DNA from: Psychrobacillus sp044762745
GTDB lineage: Bacteria; Bacillota; Bacilli; Bacillales_A; Planococcaceae
Direction of reading: 5' to 3'
Length of the DNA stretch: 64,000 bases
Assembly (NCBI RefSeq): GCF_044762745.1
Contig: NZ_JBIWEX010000027.1
Span: forward strand, 1 to 64,000
Position numbers and translations under genes: made by a program. The notes beneath the pieces were generated by a model. The model was not told the origin of the DNA, searched no databases, and saw only the letters and a list, made by a program, of their open reading frames with translations. Shown in pieces: positions 1 to 8,514 of this stretch. Position 1 is the first letter of the stretch. Every line of letters starts with the position of its first letter.

Positions 1-54
1 CAAGAAAAATTAGGCTACCTAACACCAAAAGAATTTGGAATTGCGGCAGCCTAA
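1..54 (+). CDS. IS3-family transposase, C-terminal end only (partial)
   Basis: The first 17 codons of the window read EKLGYLTPKEF and end in AAA plus TAA. The phrase KLGYLTPKEF resembles the usual C-terminus of the OrfB transposase (DDE integrase) of IS3/IS150-type elements. The rest of the gene lies outside the window. The match is short, so the family call rests on this motif and on the terminal sequence that follows it. Confidence 0.55.
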   Translation, partial: QEKLGYLTPKEFGIAAA

Positions 55-95
55 ATAGGTGTTTTATATGTGTCTCATATCGCTAGGTCAGTTCA
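1..95 (+). mobile_element. right end of an IS3/IS150-like insertion sequence
   Basis: After the transposase stop at 52-54 comes a short non-coding tail ending near 85-95 in AGGTCAGTTCA, which resembles the terminal repeat of IS150-group elements. Directly after it the sequence becomes recognisable CoA-transferase code (EVDVIIENFKPGTLE), so the element appears to end at about 95, inside that gene. The left end and any target-site duplication lie outside the window, so the exact boundary is an estimate. Confidence 0.5.
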
Positions 96-1032
96 AGAAG
101 TAGATGTTATTATTGAAAATTTTAAACCTGGAACTTTAGAAAGCTGGGGAATTGGTTATGAAACTTTAAAAGAAATAAACCCAAAAATTATTATGGTTAG
201 AGTATCTGGATATGGACAAGATGGGCCGTATAAAAACAAACCTGGATTTGGAAGTATTGGTGAAGCGATGGGGGGAATTCGTTATTTAACAGGTTATGAA
301 GACAGACCCCCTACACGAGTGGGAATTAGCTTAGGTGATTCCGTGGCCGCGCTCTATGCTGTTATTGGAGCACTAATGGCTATTTATCATCGGGATGTTA
401 AGGGAGGAGATGGGCAATTTATAGATGTAGCTTTATATGAAGCTATATTTAGTTTGATGGAGAGTACGGTACCTGAATATGATCAATTTGGAATAGTACG
501 TGAACGTTCTGGAAGCACATTACCTGGTATAGCCCCTTCTAATAGCTACCTGTGTAGAGATGGTAAATATGTAGTTATAGGAGCAAATGGCGATGGAATC
601 TTTAAACGACTTATGACTGCGATTGAAAGAATAGATCTGTGCAATGATCCAAAATATGAGACTAACGATGGGCGTGTAAAACATTCCGAATATCTAGATT
701 CAATTATAGAGTCTTGGACCAAACAGCATTCGTTAGAGGATGCATTAGTTATTTTAAATAAAAATAATATTCCAGCGGGAGCAATTTATAGTGTCAGTGA
801 TATTATGAAAGATCCGCATTACCTAGCTAGAGATATGATTTATGATTTGGAAGTAGATGGATTAGGGACGCTAAAAGTACCTGGTATTGTACCAAAACTA
901 AGCAAAACGCCCGGGAGTATTGAATGGGCTGGTCCAACACTTGGTAAACATACAGAACAAGTTTTAAAGAGTATACCAGGTTTTGACAATGAGTATATTC
1001 AAGAACTGAAAAACAAAGGCATTATAGAATAA
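70..1032 (+). pseudogene. CaiB/BaiF family III CoA-transferase, 5' end lost to IS insertion
   Basis: Family III CoA-transferases move CoA between acyl-CoAs and carboxylic acids. The frame from a GTG at 70 gives 320 residues, while the family is usually about 390-420. It starts abruptly in the conserved DVIIENFKPGTLESWGIGYE block, so about 80-90 N-terminal residues, including the usual DLGADVIKVE segment, are missing. Codons 1-9 lie in IS sequence. The rest is intact: SGYGQDGPY, the IDVALYEAIFS stretch and a normal C-terminus. The gap to HMG-CoA lyase is 19 bp, so it was probably the first or an early gene of this operon. A transcript from the IS could make a shortened protein, but it would lack part of the CoA fold and is probably inactive. 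Confidence 0.8.
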
Positions 1033-1051
1033 TAGACTATGAGGTGAATAG

Positions 1052-1954
1052 ATGAATACTCCAAAGTTTGTTGAAATAATAGAAGTTGGACCTAGAGATG
1101 GAATACAAAATGAGAAAGTAATGATTCCCACTGAAAGTAAAATAGAACTAGTAAATCTGCTTAGCACAACAGGTATTAAAAGAATGGAGGTTACTTCTTT
1201 TGTATCTCCAAAACACGTTCCGCAAATGGCTGATTCGGAGGAAGTATTTAATAACATACAAAAAGATAATGGTGTTCAGCAAATGGCTCTAATACCGAAT
1301 CTTAGGGGTTATCAAATAGCAGAAGAAATAGGTGTAAATGACATTGCATTGTTTGTAGCTGCAAGTGAAACGTTCAATAATAAAAACGTGCGGATGTCTA
1401 TAGCGGAATCCATTTCACAATTATCGAATGTTGTGGAACGTGCTAAAGAACAAGAAAAATTTATCCGGTTTGATATTTCAACAGCATTTTATTGTCCGTT
1501 TGAAGGGTACGTACCTATGGAGAATGTACTTAGAGTAGTTGATCTGTTAGAAAGCTTTTCGGTAGATGAAATTGTTTTATGCGATACAGTTGGAAGAGCG
1601 AATCCAAAACAAGTATTTGAATTATTTTCTACTGTGTTAGATAAGTCACCAAAGGCTAAAATTACAGCACATTTTCATGATACTTATGGATTGTCAAAAG
1701 CTAACGCATTAGCCGCTTTACAAGCTGGAATAGCTTCTTTTGACACTTCTATAGGAGGTCTAGGGGGATGTCCTTTCGCTCCAGGAGCAGCTGGTAATGA
1801 TTCAACAGAAGACTTTGTATTTATGCTTCATGAAATGGGCATTGAGACAGGGATTGATCTTTCTAAATTGATGGAATGTGTAGAGTTAATAAAAAGTTTC
1901 ACTGACAGAGACTTAACAGGACATCTACATAAAATAAAGAATATAAAATTATAA
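1052..1954 (+). CDS. hydroxymethylglutaryl-CoA lyase
   Basis: HMG-CoA lyase cleaves 3-hydroxy-3-methylglutaryl-CoA to acetoacetate and acetyl-CoA in leucine and branched-acid breakdown. At 300 residues it is normal length for the family (B. subtilis YngG/MvaB type). EVGPRDGIQNE near residue 11 and HFHDTYG supply the metal-binding and substrate residues of the DRE-TIM barrel, and GGLGGCPFAPGAAGN carries the catalytic loop Cys at about residue 240. GAGGTG precedes the ATG at 1052. It sits between a damaged CoA-transferase and a CitMHS transporter, which suggests CoA activation followed by cleavage of an imported branched dicarboxylate. Function is well supported; the physiological substrate is inferred. 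Confidence 0.93.
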   Translation: MNTPKFVEIIEVGPRDGIQNEKVMIPTESKIELVNLLSTTGIKRMEVTSFVSPKHVPQMADSEEVFNNIQKDNGVQQMALIPNLRGYQIAEEIGVNDIALFVAASETFNNKNVRMSIAESISQLSNVVERAKEQEKFIRFDISTAFYCPFEGYVPMENVLRVVDLLESFSVDEIVLCDTVGRANPKQVFELFSTVLDKSPKAKITAHFHDTYGLSKANALAALQAGIASFDTSIGGLGGCPFAPGAAGNDSTEDFVFMLHEMGIETGIDLSKLMECVELIKSFTDRDLTGHLHKIKNIKL

Positions 1955-1998
1955 AAATAACTTGGGATGGGTTGTTTTCATATAAAGGGGATTTGTTT

Positions 1999-3294
1999 AT
2001 GGCGATTTTGGGCTTTCTTATGATTGGTATATTTTTATTGTTGGTTATGACTAACCGAGTATCGGTATTAATAGCATTTATTATTATACCTATTGTTTTC
2101 GCGCTTATAGCTGGTTTTGGAATGGAAATGGGAGAAATGATGCTAGCCGGTATCATAAAGGTTGCGCCTACCGCGATCATGATAGGTTTCTCTATTTTAT
2201 ATTTTGGTTTAATGATAGATAAAGGTCTGTTTGATCCAATGATTTCAACCTTATTGAGGTTTGCAAAAGGCGATCCATTAAAAATTGTAGTGGCAACGGC
2301 TATTATTACGTTAATTGTTGCTTTAGATGGTGATGGTTCTGCTACTTTTATGATTACGATGACAGCGTTATTACCAGTATACAAGCGTTTAAAAATGAAT
2401 ATAGTCGTCTTGGTTGGAGTAGTAGCTTTAGGAGCTGGAGTAATGAACATTATTCCTTGGGGAGGTCCTTTAGCTAGAGCGTTGGTAACTTTAGATGCGG
2501 AAGCTTCCGAACTATTTAATCCATTAATTATTCCAATGCTAGCCGGTATGATTTGGGTAGTTTTTGTAGCTTTTATTTTTGGGAAAAAAGAAAGAAAAAG
2601 ACTTGGGATGCTTAGTTTTAATGGTCAGGTCTATGCAGAACTTGCTGCTAGTATTGAAATAAAGGAAGTTAAGCTTCCAAAACTTTTTTGGTTCAATTTA
2701 TTATTATCTGTATTACTGATAACAGTATTAATTATAGATATTATCCCGCCATCTGTTTTATTCATGATAGCTTTTGCAATTGCACTGTTAGTAAACTGTA
2801 GAGATGTAAAATCTCAGCAAGAACAATTTGCGTCACATGCAACTAGTATGGTTTCAGTTGTATCGACAATATTTGCAGCGGGTATATTTACAGGTATTTT
2901 AACTGGAACGAAAATGATAGAAGCGATGGCTTTGACGACTGTATCTATTATTCCTGATTGGTTAGGCAGTCATTTACCTGTTGTTGTAGCGGTATTGAGC
3001 ATGCCACTTAGTTTGGTATTTTCACCGGATGCTTTCTATTATGGAGTTCTTCCAATATTAAGCGAGACTGCTGTAAACTTTGGAATTGATCCATTGGTTA
3101 TTGGAAAGGCTGCTCTACTAGGTAACGGAACTACAGGATTTTCTTTAAGTCCTTTAAATCCTTCTGTTTTTGTTTTACTCGGCCTTTCAGGTGTAAGTTT
3201 AGGTCAACATCAAAAGCATACTTTTGTGTGGGCGTTTGGGAGTACCATTGTGATGACTATCGTTGCGTTACTCATAGGAGTGATTCCATTTTAA
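1999..3294 (+). CDS. CitMHS-family citrate/dicarboxylate transporter
   Basis: This is a polytopic membrane protein of 431 residues with about 11-12 hydrophobic helices. It contains LDGDGSATFMITMTALLP, typical of the CitMHS family, which imports divalent-metal citrate or related carboxylates by proton symport. I start it at the ATG at 1999, since AAAGGGG lies 8 bp upstream; an in-frame codon at 1972 lacks a good RBS. It follows HMG-CoA lyase by 44 bp in the same direction. By context the substrate could be citrate-like, for example 3-hydroxy-3-methylglutarate or citramalate, instead of citrate. Nothing in the sequence fixes this. Confidence 0.85.
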   Translation: MAILGFLMIGIFLLLVMTNRVSVLIAFIIIPIVFALIAGFGMEMGEMMLAGIIKVAPTAIMIGFSILYFGLMIDKGLFDPMISTLLRFAKGDPLKIVVATAIITLIVALDGDGSATFMITMTALLPVYKRLKMNIVVLVGVVALGAGVMNIIPWGGPLARALVTLDAEASELFNPLIIPMLAGMIWVVFVAFIFGKKERKRLGMLSFNGQVYAELAASIEIKEVKLPKLFWFNLLLSVLLITVLIIDIIPPSVLFMIAFAIALLVNCRDVKSQQEQFASHATSMVSVVSTIFAAGIFTGILTGTKMIEAMALTTVSIIPDWLGSHLPVVVAVLSMPLSLVFSPDAFYYGVLPILSETAVNFGIDPLVIGKAALLGNGTTGFSLSPLNPSVFVLLGLSGVSLGQHQKHTFVWAFGSTIVMTIVALLIGVIPF

Positions 3295-3330
3295 CTTCAT
3301 TCAGCAAATGTTTTTTGCTGAATAAAGTTA
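3294..3330. terminator. long palindrome after the CitMHS gene, probable terminator
   Basis: ACTTCATTCAGCAAA and TTTGCTGAATAAAGT form an imperfect 15-bp stem around a short T-rich loop directly after the transporter stop codon. The position fits transcription termination, but no clean T-run follows. A similar ACTTCATTCAGCA string recurs near 34175, so this may also be the edge of a repeat element. Confidence 0.5.
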
Positions 3331-3331
3331 A

Positions 3332-3412
3332 AGCTTCCGGCGGATGCCACAGATTTTTATCAAGCGAGCTCGATAAAATCTGGGCGCAAATACGCCGAGG
3401 CGTATTTGATTA
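3332..3412. repeat. palindromic intergenic repeat, copy A
   Basis: This block holds two hairpins. CAGATTTTTATC pairs with GATAAAATCTG around AAGCGAGCTC, and a perfect 10-bp palindrome CAAATACGCC-GA-GGCGTATTTG lies at 3387-3408. A diverged copy lies at 34318-34422, with the same order CTCCGG, ATGCCA, AGATTTTTA, then CAAATACG..GGCGTATTTG. It is an interspersed non-coding repeat between the transporter and the next gene. Confidence 0.65.
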
Positions 3413-3443
3413 GGATCAATAAAAGTAACTGGAGGAATTTGAA

Positions 3444-4326
3444 ATGTTACCGTTAGAAGGGATTACAGTCGTAACTGTAGAACAAGCTGTTGCAGCCCCT
3501 TTTGCCAGCAGACAACTAGCCGACTTAGGGGCAAGAGTTATTAAAGTAGAAAGGCCAGATACAGGAGATTTTGCGCGACACTACGATTCTGAAGTGAAAG
3601 GAATGGCCAGTCATTTTGTTTGGCTTAATCGTTCAAAAGAATCTATCTGCATTCTGCATTGACTTAAAACAAGAGGAAGGTAAGGAAATATTAGATAGTT
3701 TACTAAGTAAAGCAGACGTTTTCATCCAAAACTTAGCCCCAGGTGCCATGGATCGTTTAGGGTTTAAGAGTTCTGATTTATTAAATAAGTATCCTGGATT
3801 AATAATTTGTGGAATATCTGGATATGGTTCTTCAGGGTCATATGCACATAAGAAATTAGGTGTTCATAATGCTTTTAATATCGCTAGTTCCAGTAAGAGA
3901 ATTCGATCTTTAGCATTCGGATCAATAGATTTCACATTAGATATTAAAGGTGAACTCACTACCAATGGTTTAGAATTATTATTTGCACGTTCTCAACTTG
4001 TCATAGCCTCTAGAGCAGCACGTATAGAAAGTCCTATCGATACTGTATTTAGTGACTTTAAAGATACTGAAGGATTAACAAGAGAAACGAAACTTATCAA
4101 AGAATTAGGCTTTCAAGGGAAACTTGTTATACATCCAAGTCAAATTAGTATAGTTAATGATGTATTTAGACCTACACAAACGGAAGTTGAAAAAGCACAT
4201 CAAATTGTAACCGCCTATGAAACATACAAAAAAGTGGGGAAAGGCGTTTTTGAACAGGATGGTAAAATGGTTGATTTACCTGTTGTAGAGCAAGCGAGAG
4301 AAGTCATAGACCGCAGTCAATACTAG
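3444..4326 (+). pseudogene. CoA-transferase N-terminus fused to CitE-like lyase C-terminus, with frameshift
   Basis: The frame opens as a family III CoA-transferase (LPLEGITVVTVEQAVAAPF, DLGARVIKVERP) after the RBS GGAGG. At 3646-3659 the 7-mer TCTGCAT is tandemly duplicated, causing a stop at 3660. Removing one copy restores SICIDLKQEEGKEIL and the frame continues through DVFIQNLAPGAMDRLGF and SGYGSSGSY. Just after AHKK (about 3855) it becomes a HpcH/HpaI-CitE aldolase: GVHNAFNIASSSKRIRSLAFG, FTLDIKGELTTNGLELLFAR, GFQGKLVIHPSQI. The C-terminal about two thirds of the transferase and the N-terminal part of the lyase are missing, as expected from one in-frame deletion across two adjacent genes. 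Neither enzyme can be functional. Confidence 0.85.
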
Positions 4327-4340
4327 TGGTGAATAGAAAA

Positions 4341-4380
4341 TAGCCATCCAATCGAGCAATTTCGTTCGATTGGATGGCTA
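4341..4380. terminator. bidirectional hairpin terminator
   Basis: A perfect 15-bp stem, TAGCCATCCAATCGA and its complement, encloses a 10-nt loop between convergent genes. Read on the minus strand it is followed by TTTTCT, so it best serves the radical SAM gene; the plus-strand tail is weaker. Confidence 0.75.
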
Positions 4381-4417
4381 CTTATGAGGATTTAATTACA
4401 TTATTTTAGAAAGAAGC

Positions 4418-5293
4418 TTAAGCTCCAAATCTCTTCCGGTAACCGCACTTCCTACACATTTCTTCCACAGCTTCTCTTCTAGAAAATCCATCATAAAGAT
4501 TATTTGCTCTTTCTCCTTCGATAATTTCTGAGAAAGGTTTGTCATTAATGTTACCGAGGTCAATCACACCTTCTCCGTCTAGACAGCAAGGTACGACTGT
4601 ACCATCGACAAGAATGGCTGCTTGGCTGCGTAGGGCATGACAAAAACCTTTTCCGTCATCTTCCGGAGCTAGTAAACTTGGCCATTGGAATTCATGGTCT
4701 TGGTTAATATAAATGCGGTCTGCAATTTTAACTCCACTACCAGGAACAACTTTTTCTTCAATTTTGTAATCTAAGTTAAATTCTTTTTCTAAGATGTCTA
4801 ATGTTTCTTGGTTTTTTCTCTTTTGTTCGCTTGTTGCATGAACCGGGTCTAAATTCCATAAGCGGAATGAGATGAGGACCCCTTGCGCAGCGGCTTCTTT
4901 TGCAAATGAAAGAATTTCCGCTAGGTATCCTTCGCGGTCGGTGGAGCCTTCATGTCCATCAAAACTATGGAGAGAAAAGTTCATTTGTCGTAATGCTGGT
5001 TTACCTAACAATTTATGTCTATTCTTTTTCAGTAGTGTCCCATTTGTTGTTATATTTACTTTAAATCCTTTGGCATGTGCCGCATCTAATAACTGATCGA
5101 CTCTAGGGTGAAGAAGGGGCTCTCCTTTCACATGTAGATAAATATATTTCGTGTGTGGTTTGATCTGATCAAGTATTTCATTAAACTTATCTACTTTGAG
5201 GATATTTGCCTTCCTTGCAGTAGGAGGGCAGAAGCTGCATGCAAGGTTACATACACTTGTGATTTCGATATACATTTTTTTGAACGTTTTCAA
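4418..5293 (-). CDS. radical SAM/SPASM domain protein
   Basis: The protein has 291 residues. The N-terminal CNLACSFC matches the CxxxCxxC motif that binds the catalytic 4Fe-4S cluster and SAM. HVKGEPLLHP and ITTNGTLL are typical later strands of the radical SAM barrel. The C-terminus has a SPASM-like set of cysteines: FCHALRSQAAILVDGTVVPCC, then MCRKCGYR, for auxiliary Fe-S clusters. SPASM proteins often act in peptide or protein modification, but no substrate peptide is visible next door. I start it at TTG 5293, with GGTGA 7 bp upstream; an ATG at 5275 is the alternative. It stands alone, convergent with the pseudogene. Confidence 0.85.
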   Translation of the reverse strand: MKTFKKMYIEITSVCNLACSFCPPTARKANILKVDKFNEILDQIKPHTKYIYLHVKGEPLLHPRVDQLLDAAHAKGFKVNITTNGTLLKKNRHKLLGKPALRQMNFSLHSFDGHEGSTDREGYLAEILSFAKEAAAQGVLISFRLWNLDPVHATSEQKRKNQETLDILEKEFNLDYKIEEKVVPGSGVKIADRIYINQDHEFQWPSLLAPEDDGKGFCHALRSQAAILVDGTVVPCCLDGEGVIDLGNINDKPFSEIIEGERANNLYDGFSRREAVEEMCRKCGYRKRFGA

Positions 5294-5522
5294 TGTTTAT
5301 TCACCATTCCAGTTCTAATATTTAACTATACTCATTTTAACAGAAATACATACATTATTGGGTAGTATTTCAATAGATGAGCTCTTAACTGTGCATGATG
5401 TGAGTTAACTCTCTTCAATGATTAGAATGCATATTCCTTATGTATGTTGATTTTCTTATTTTTGCATAGTATTATGGTTCCATATAAATGGTACGATCAT
5501 TTTGATTCATGGAGGTTATCAA

Positions 5523-5834
5523 GTGATTGAAGTGATAACAGTAGTACATTTTGTGATAGAATTGGCAAATTCAAAAGACTATCCCAAAAAAGTCGAGGAA
5601 ATATTGCAGTCAAATACTTCAATACTTCAACATATAGAGACGATTAGTATCTCTCCTATAAGTGAAAATCTTAAAGTAAATGCCTCAGCTAAATATAGAG
5701 TATTGATTGAGGAAAGAAAAGAGCATAGATTTCTAGATGACTATGTAGGTCTTGTTCTTCCAATGTTTTACCATCGTTTTGAAGCTATGCCAGTAGCTAA
5801 TCAAATTTACAAAATATCGCGCACAGGAAGATAA
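5523..5834 (+). CDS. hypothetical protein, 103 residues
   Basis: A good GGAGG at 5511-5515 sits 7 bp before a GTG start at 5523, which I prefer over the in-frame ATG at 5502 upstream of the RBS. The product begins IEVITVVHFVIELANSKDYP, has mixed charge, no clear membrane segment and no cysteine. I do not recognise a family. It is a single gene followed at once by a strong terminator, consistent with a real monocistronic gene. Confidence 0.6.
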   Translation: MIEVITVVHFVIELANSKDYPKKVEEILQSNTSILQHIETISISPISENLKVNASAKYRVLIEERKEHRFLDDYVGLVLPMFYHRFEAMPVANQIYKISRTGR

Positions 5835-5878
5835 AATAATCACCTATTTGAGCCACTACTCAAATGGGTGATTATTTT
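5833..5878. terminator. bidirectional terminator
   Basis: AAAATAATCACCTATTTGAG pairs with its complement at 5859-5878 over 20 bp with one G-T pair and a 6-nt loop. It has A-rich and T-rich flanks on either side and lies between two converging genes. Confidence 0.85.
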
Positions 5879-5887
5879 AGTTTTTAT

Positions 5888-7063
5888 TTATTTTTCAACA
5901 ATAATCCCATCAAAAGCTGCTTTATAAATCGCGAAAATATCGTCTTTTAGTAATGGCATAGGACTACGTGCTAAAATACGTTTTTGATCGATCGCGTCAT
6001 TCGTTAGACTTTCTAGTGCATCTTCTGTAATGTTAAAGCCTTTTAATGTAGATGGAATATTAACATCTTCTACTAAACGTTTTAATTCGGCAACACATTT
6101 ATAAGAAGCTTGCTCTTGGGAAAGATTAGTAGAGCTAAAGCCCATGGCGTCGTAAATATCTTTCATGCGTTTTTCACAGCTTTGGCGAATATAGCCCATT
6201 ACATATGGAAGTAATACGGCGTTTGAGTCACCGTGTGCTATATGGAATTGACCACCTAGTGGGTATGCTAATGCATGAACGCCTGCAACGCCTGCATTAA
6301 AGAACGCAAGACCAGCAAGATAGCTTCCGTAGCTCATATCCGTACGAGCTTGCTTGTCTTCGCCATTTGATACAGCAGTACGAATAGCATTATTGATTAA
6401 GCGAATTGCCTGTAGAGCAAGAGCATCAGAAATAGGGCTCGCATTTTTCGAGATATAAGCCTCCACTGCATGAGTTAGTGCATCGACACCTGTAGCGGCA
6501 GTTACTTTTGGTGGTAAAGAGATAGTTAAAGCAGGATCTACAATTGCCACGTCAGCTAATAAGTAATCATGAGTTACAACGTCTTTTGTTGTTTCCAGTG
6601 ACAATACAGAAATGTTCGTTACTTCTGAACCTGTCCCTGAAGTAGTCGGGATTAAGATTGTAGGAAGCCCTTTTTTCGTAATTTGTTTTGTTCCAGTTAA
6701 ATTTAAATAATCAGCGACGTTACCTTCATGCGATGCTAATACACCTGCGAGCTTTGTTAAATCTAATGCACTACCGCCACCCACGCCAATAACCATATCA
6801 AATTCGTTGTCACGAGTGTATGCAACAAGCTTTTCACCAATTGCTAACGGTGGTTCGGGTACTACTTCTGTATATACTTCAGTAGAGTAGCCAGCATTTT
6901 CTAGAGGTTCTACAACTTTATTAGTTAAACCGATATCTTTTAAAAACGGATCTGTAATGACAAGAATCTTTTTTACGTTAAAGCGATTTACTTCGTCTAG
7001 TAGGTGAGATAGTGAATCCCAGCCGGTATAGCTTATTGGTGTGAATGTAATTTTTTCAGACAT
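5888..7063 (-). CDS. iron-containing alcohol dehydrogenase
   Basis: Group III Fe-dependent alcohol dehydrogenases interconvert alcohols and aldehydes with NAD(P). GVGGGSALDLTK is the nucleotide-binding GGGS loop and TTSGTGSEVT follows. The metal ligands are provided by DALTHAVEAY (Asp, His), HALAYPLGGQFHIAHG and HGDSNA. I start it at ATG 7063, since AAGGAG lies 10 bp before it; a GTG nine bases upstream overlaps that RBS. It is 391 residues, normal for the family. It is the last gene of a permease-ALDH-ADH operon, 12 bp after the ALDH. The pair would handle an aldehyde derived from the imported compound, which is not identifiable here. Confidence 0.9.
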   Translation of the reverse strand: MSEKITFTPISYTGWDSLSHLLDEVNRFNVKKILVITDPFLKDIGLTNKVVEPLENAGYSTEVYTEVVPEPPLAIGEKLVAYTRDNEFDMVIGVGGGSALDLTKLAGVLASHEGNVADYLNLTGTKQITKKGLPTILIPTTSGTGSEVTNISVLSLETTKDVVTHDYLLADVAIVDPALTISLPPKVTAATGVDALTHAVEAYISKNASPISDALALQAIRLINNAIRTAVSNGEDKQARTDMSYGSYLAGLAFFNAGVAGVHALAYPLGGQFHIAHGDSNAVLLPYVMGYIRQSCEKRMKDIYDAMGFSSTNLSQEQASYKCVAELKRLVEDVNIPSTLKGFNITEDALESLTNDAIDQKRILARSPMPLLKDDIFAIYKAAFDGIIVEK

Positions 7064-7075
7064 GCTGTTCACTCC

Positions 7076-8497
7076 TTAATTGTGATTCCAAACAACTAGT
7101 TTTGTTTCTGTCATTTCATGAATTGCGTATTTCAACCCTTCTTTACCCGTACCGCTTTCTTTCACACCACCATATGGCATTTGGTCCACGCGGTATGTTG
7201 GAATATCATTTATCAAGACACCACCAACTTCTAATTGTTTAGAAGCCAGGAAAGCTGTTTGAATGTCGTTCGTAAATATACCTGCTTGAAGACCGTAATT
7301 GGAATCGTTAATCGCTGCAATGCCTTCTTCAACGGATGAAATACGGTTAACTACAACGATTGGTGCAAATACTTCCTGGCAAGATACTTTAGAAGTGGAG
7401 GATACATTGGTCAGAATCGTTGGCATGAAAACACCATTTTCAGTTGTGCCACCTGTTACAATTTCGGCCCCGTTTTGAACTGCTTCCTCTACCCAATCAA
7501 TAGCACGATCTTGCTCACTAGGATGAATCATTGCAGAAATATCCGTCGATTCTTCGAATGGGCTTCCAATAACAAGTTGCTTTGTTGCTGCAGTAAATTG
7601 TTTAATAAATTCTTCAAATAATTCATCGATTACATACGTACGCTGCAGAGAAATACAAACTTGACCTTGGTTGGAGAAGGCACCCATGACACACTTAGGT
7701 ACAATTTGAGATAAATCAACGCCTTTGTCGATAATTAGCCCAGCGTTTGAACCCAACTCAAGTGCAACTTTCTTCAAACCTGCCTTATTGCGAATGCCGA
7801 TACCAACAGCAGGACTACCAGTGAACGTAATCATTTTCACTTTATCACTTTCAACTAAAGCATCGCCAACCGTTTTACCACTACCTGTAATGACATTAAA
7901 GGCACCTTTAGGTAAAGCTGTTTGGTCAATCAATTCAGCTAAAAATAGTGCTGAAAGGGGAGTTTGCGATGCTGGCTTCAAAACAATAGTGTTACCAGCT
8001 GCAATTGCCGGTCCTACTTTATGTGCAACTAAATTTTGCGGAAAGTTGAAAGGTGTAATGGCCCCAATTACTCCTATCGGCTGTTCAATTGTGTAGCCAA
8101 ATCGATTTGCTCCGTTTTTCGCAGCATCCATCGGAATCATTTCACCAGTCAACCGTTTTGCCTCTTCTGCTGCAAACTTATATGTTTCGATTGTGCGATC
8201 AATTTCACCTAATGCATACTTAATCGGTTTAGCAGCTTCTAACGAAATTATTTCAGCGGCTTTTTGACGATTGTCGGCAAATAATTGAGAGATATGCTCC
8301 AAAACTCCCGCACGTTCATACGCAGTAAGCTCTGCCATTTGTTTTTTCGAAGCATCGGCCACCTCGATTGCTTGTTCTACCTCTTCGCGAGTCGCTTGTG
8401 GAATGTGTGCAATGACTTCTTTTGTGTGTGGCGACTTTAGTTCCGCATTTTTTTCTGAAGACTTCCATTCACCATTTACGTAGTATTGTTTGTTCAT
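7076..8497 (-). CDS. NAD(P)-dependent aldehyde dehydrogenase
   Basis: This is a 473-residue ALDH superfamily enzyme. PFNFPQNLVAHKVGPAIAAG and FTGSPAVG form the cofactor fold, LELGSN carries the general-base Glu, and GQVCIS holds the catalytic Cys. The family oxidises aldehydes to acids or CoA-independent products. The close relatives I would expect are lactaldehyde, succinate-semialdehyde or phosphonoacetaldehyde dehydrogenases, but the sequence does not separate these. GGAGAGG precedes ATG 8497. It lies between the permease (17 bp gap) and the alcohol dehydrogenase (12 bp gap), so the three are co-transcribed. Confidence 0.9.
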   Translation of the reverse strand: MNKQYYVNGEWKSSEKNAELKSPHTKEVIAHIPQATREEVEQAIEVADASKKQMAELTAYERAGVLEHISQLFADNRQKAAEIISLEAAKPIKYALGEIDRTIETYKFAAEEAKRLTGEMIPMDAAKNGANRFGYTIEQPIGVIGAITPFNFPQNLVAHKVGPAIAAGNTIVLKPASQTPLSALFLAELIDQTALPKGAFNVITGSGKTVGDALVESDKVKMITFTGSPAVGIGIRNKAGLKKVALELGSNAGLIIDKGVDLSQIVPKCVMGAFSNQGQVCISLQRTYVIDELFEEFIKQFTAATKQLVIGSPFEESTDISAMIHPSEQDRAIDWVEEAVQNGAEIVTGGTTENGVFMPTILTNVSSTSKVSCQEVFAPIVVVNRISSVEEGIAAINDSNYGLQAGIFTNDIQTAFLASKQLEVGGVLINDIPTYRVDQMPYGGVKESGTGKEGLKYAIHEMTETKLVVWNHN

Positions 8498-8514
8498 CGA
8501 ACCATCCTCTCCTT

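Noticed and set aside
964..1257. Minus-strand frame over the HMG-CoA lyase start, and many similar antisense frames
   Set aside because: These overlap well-supported genes on the other strand and have no RBS or domain evidence.
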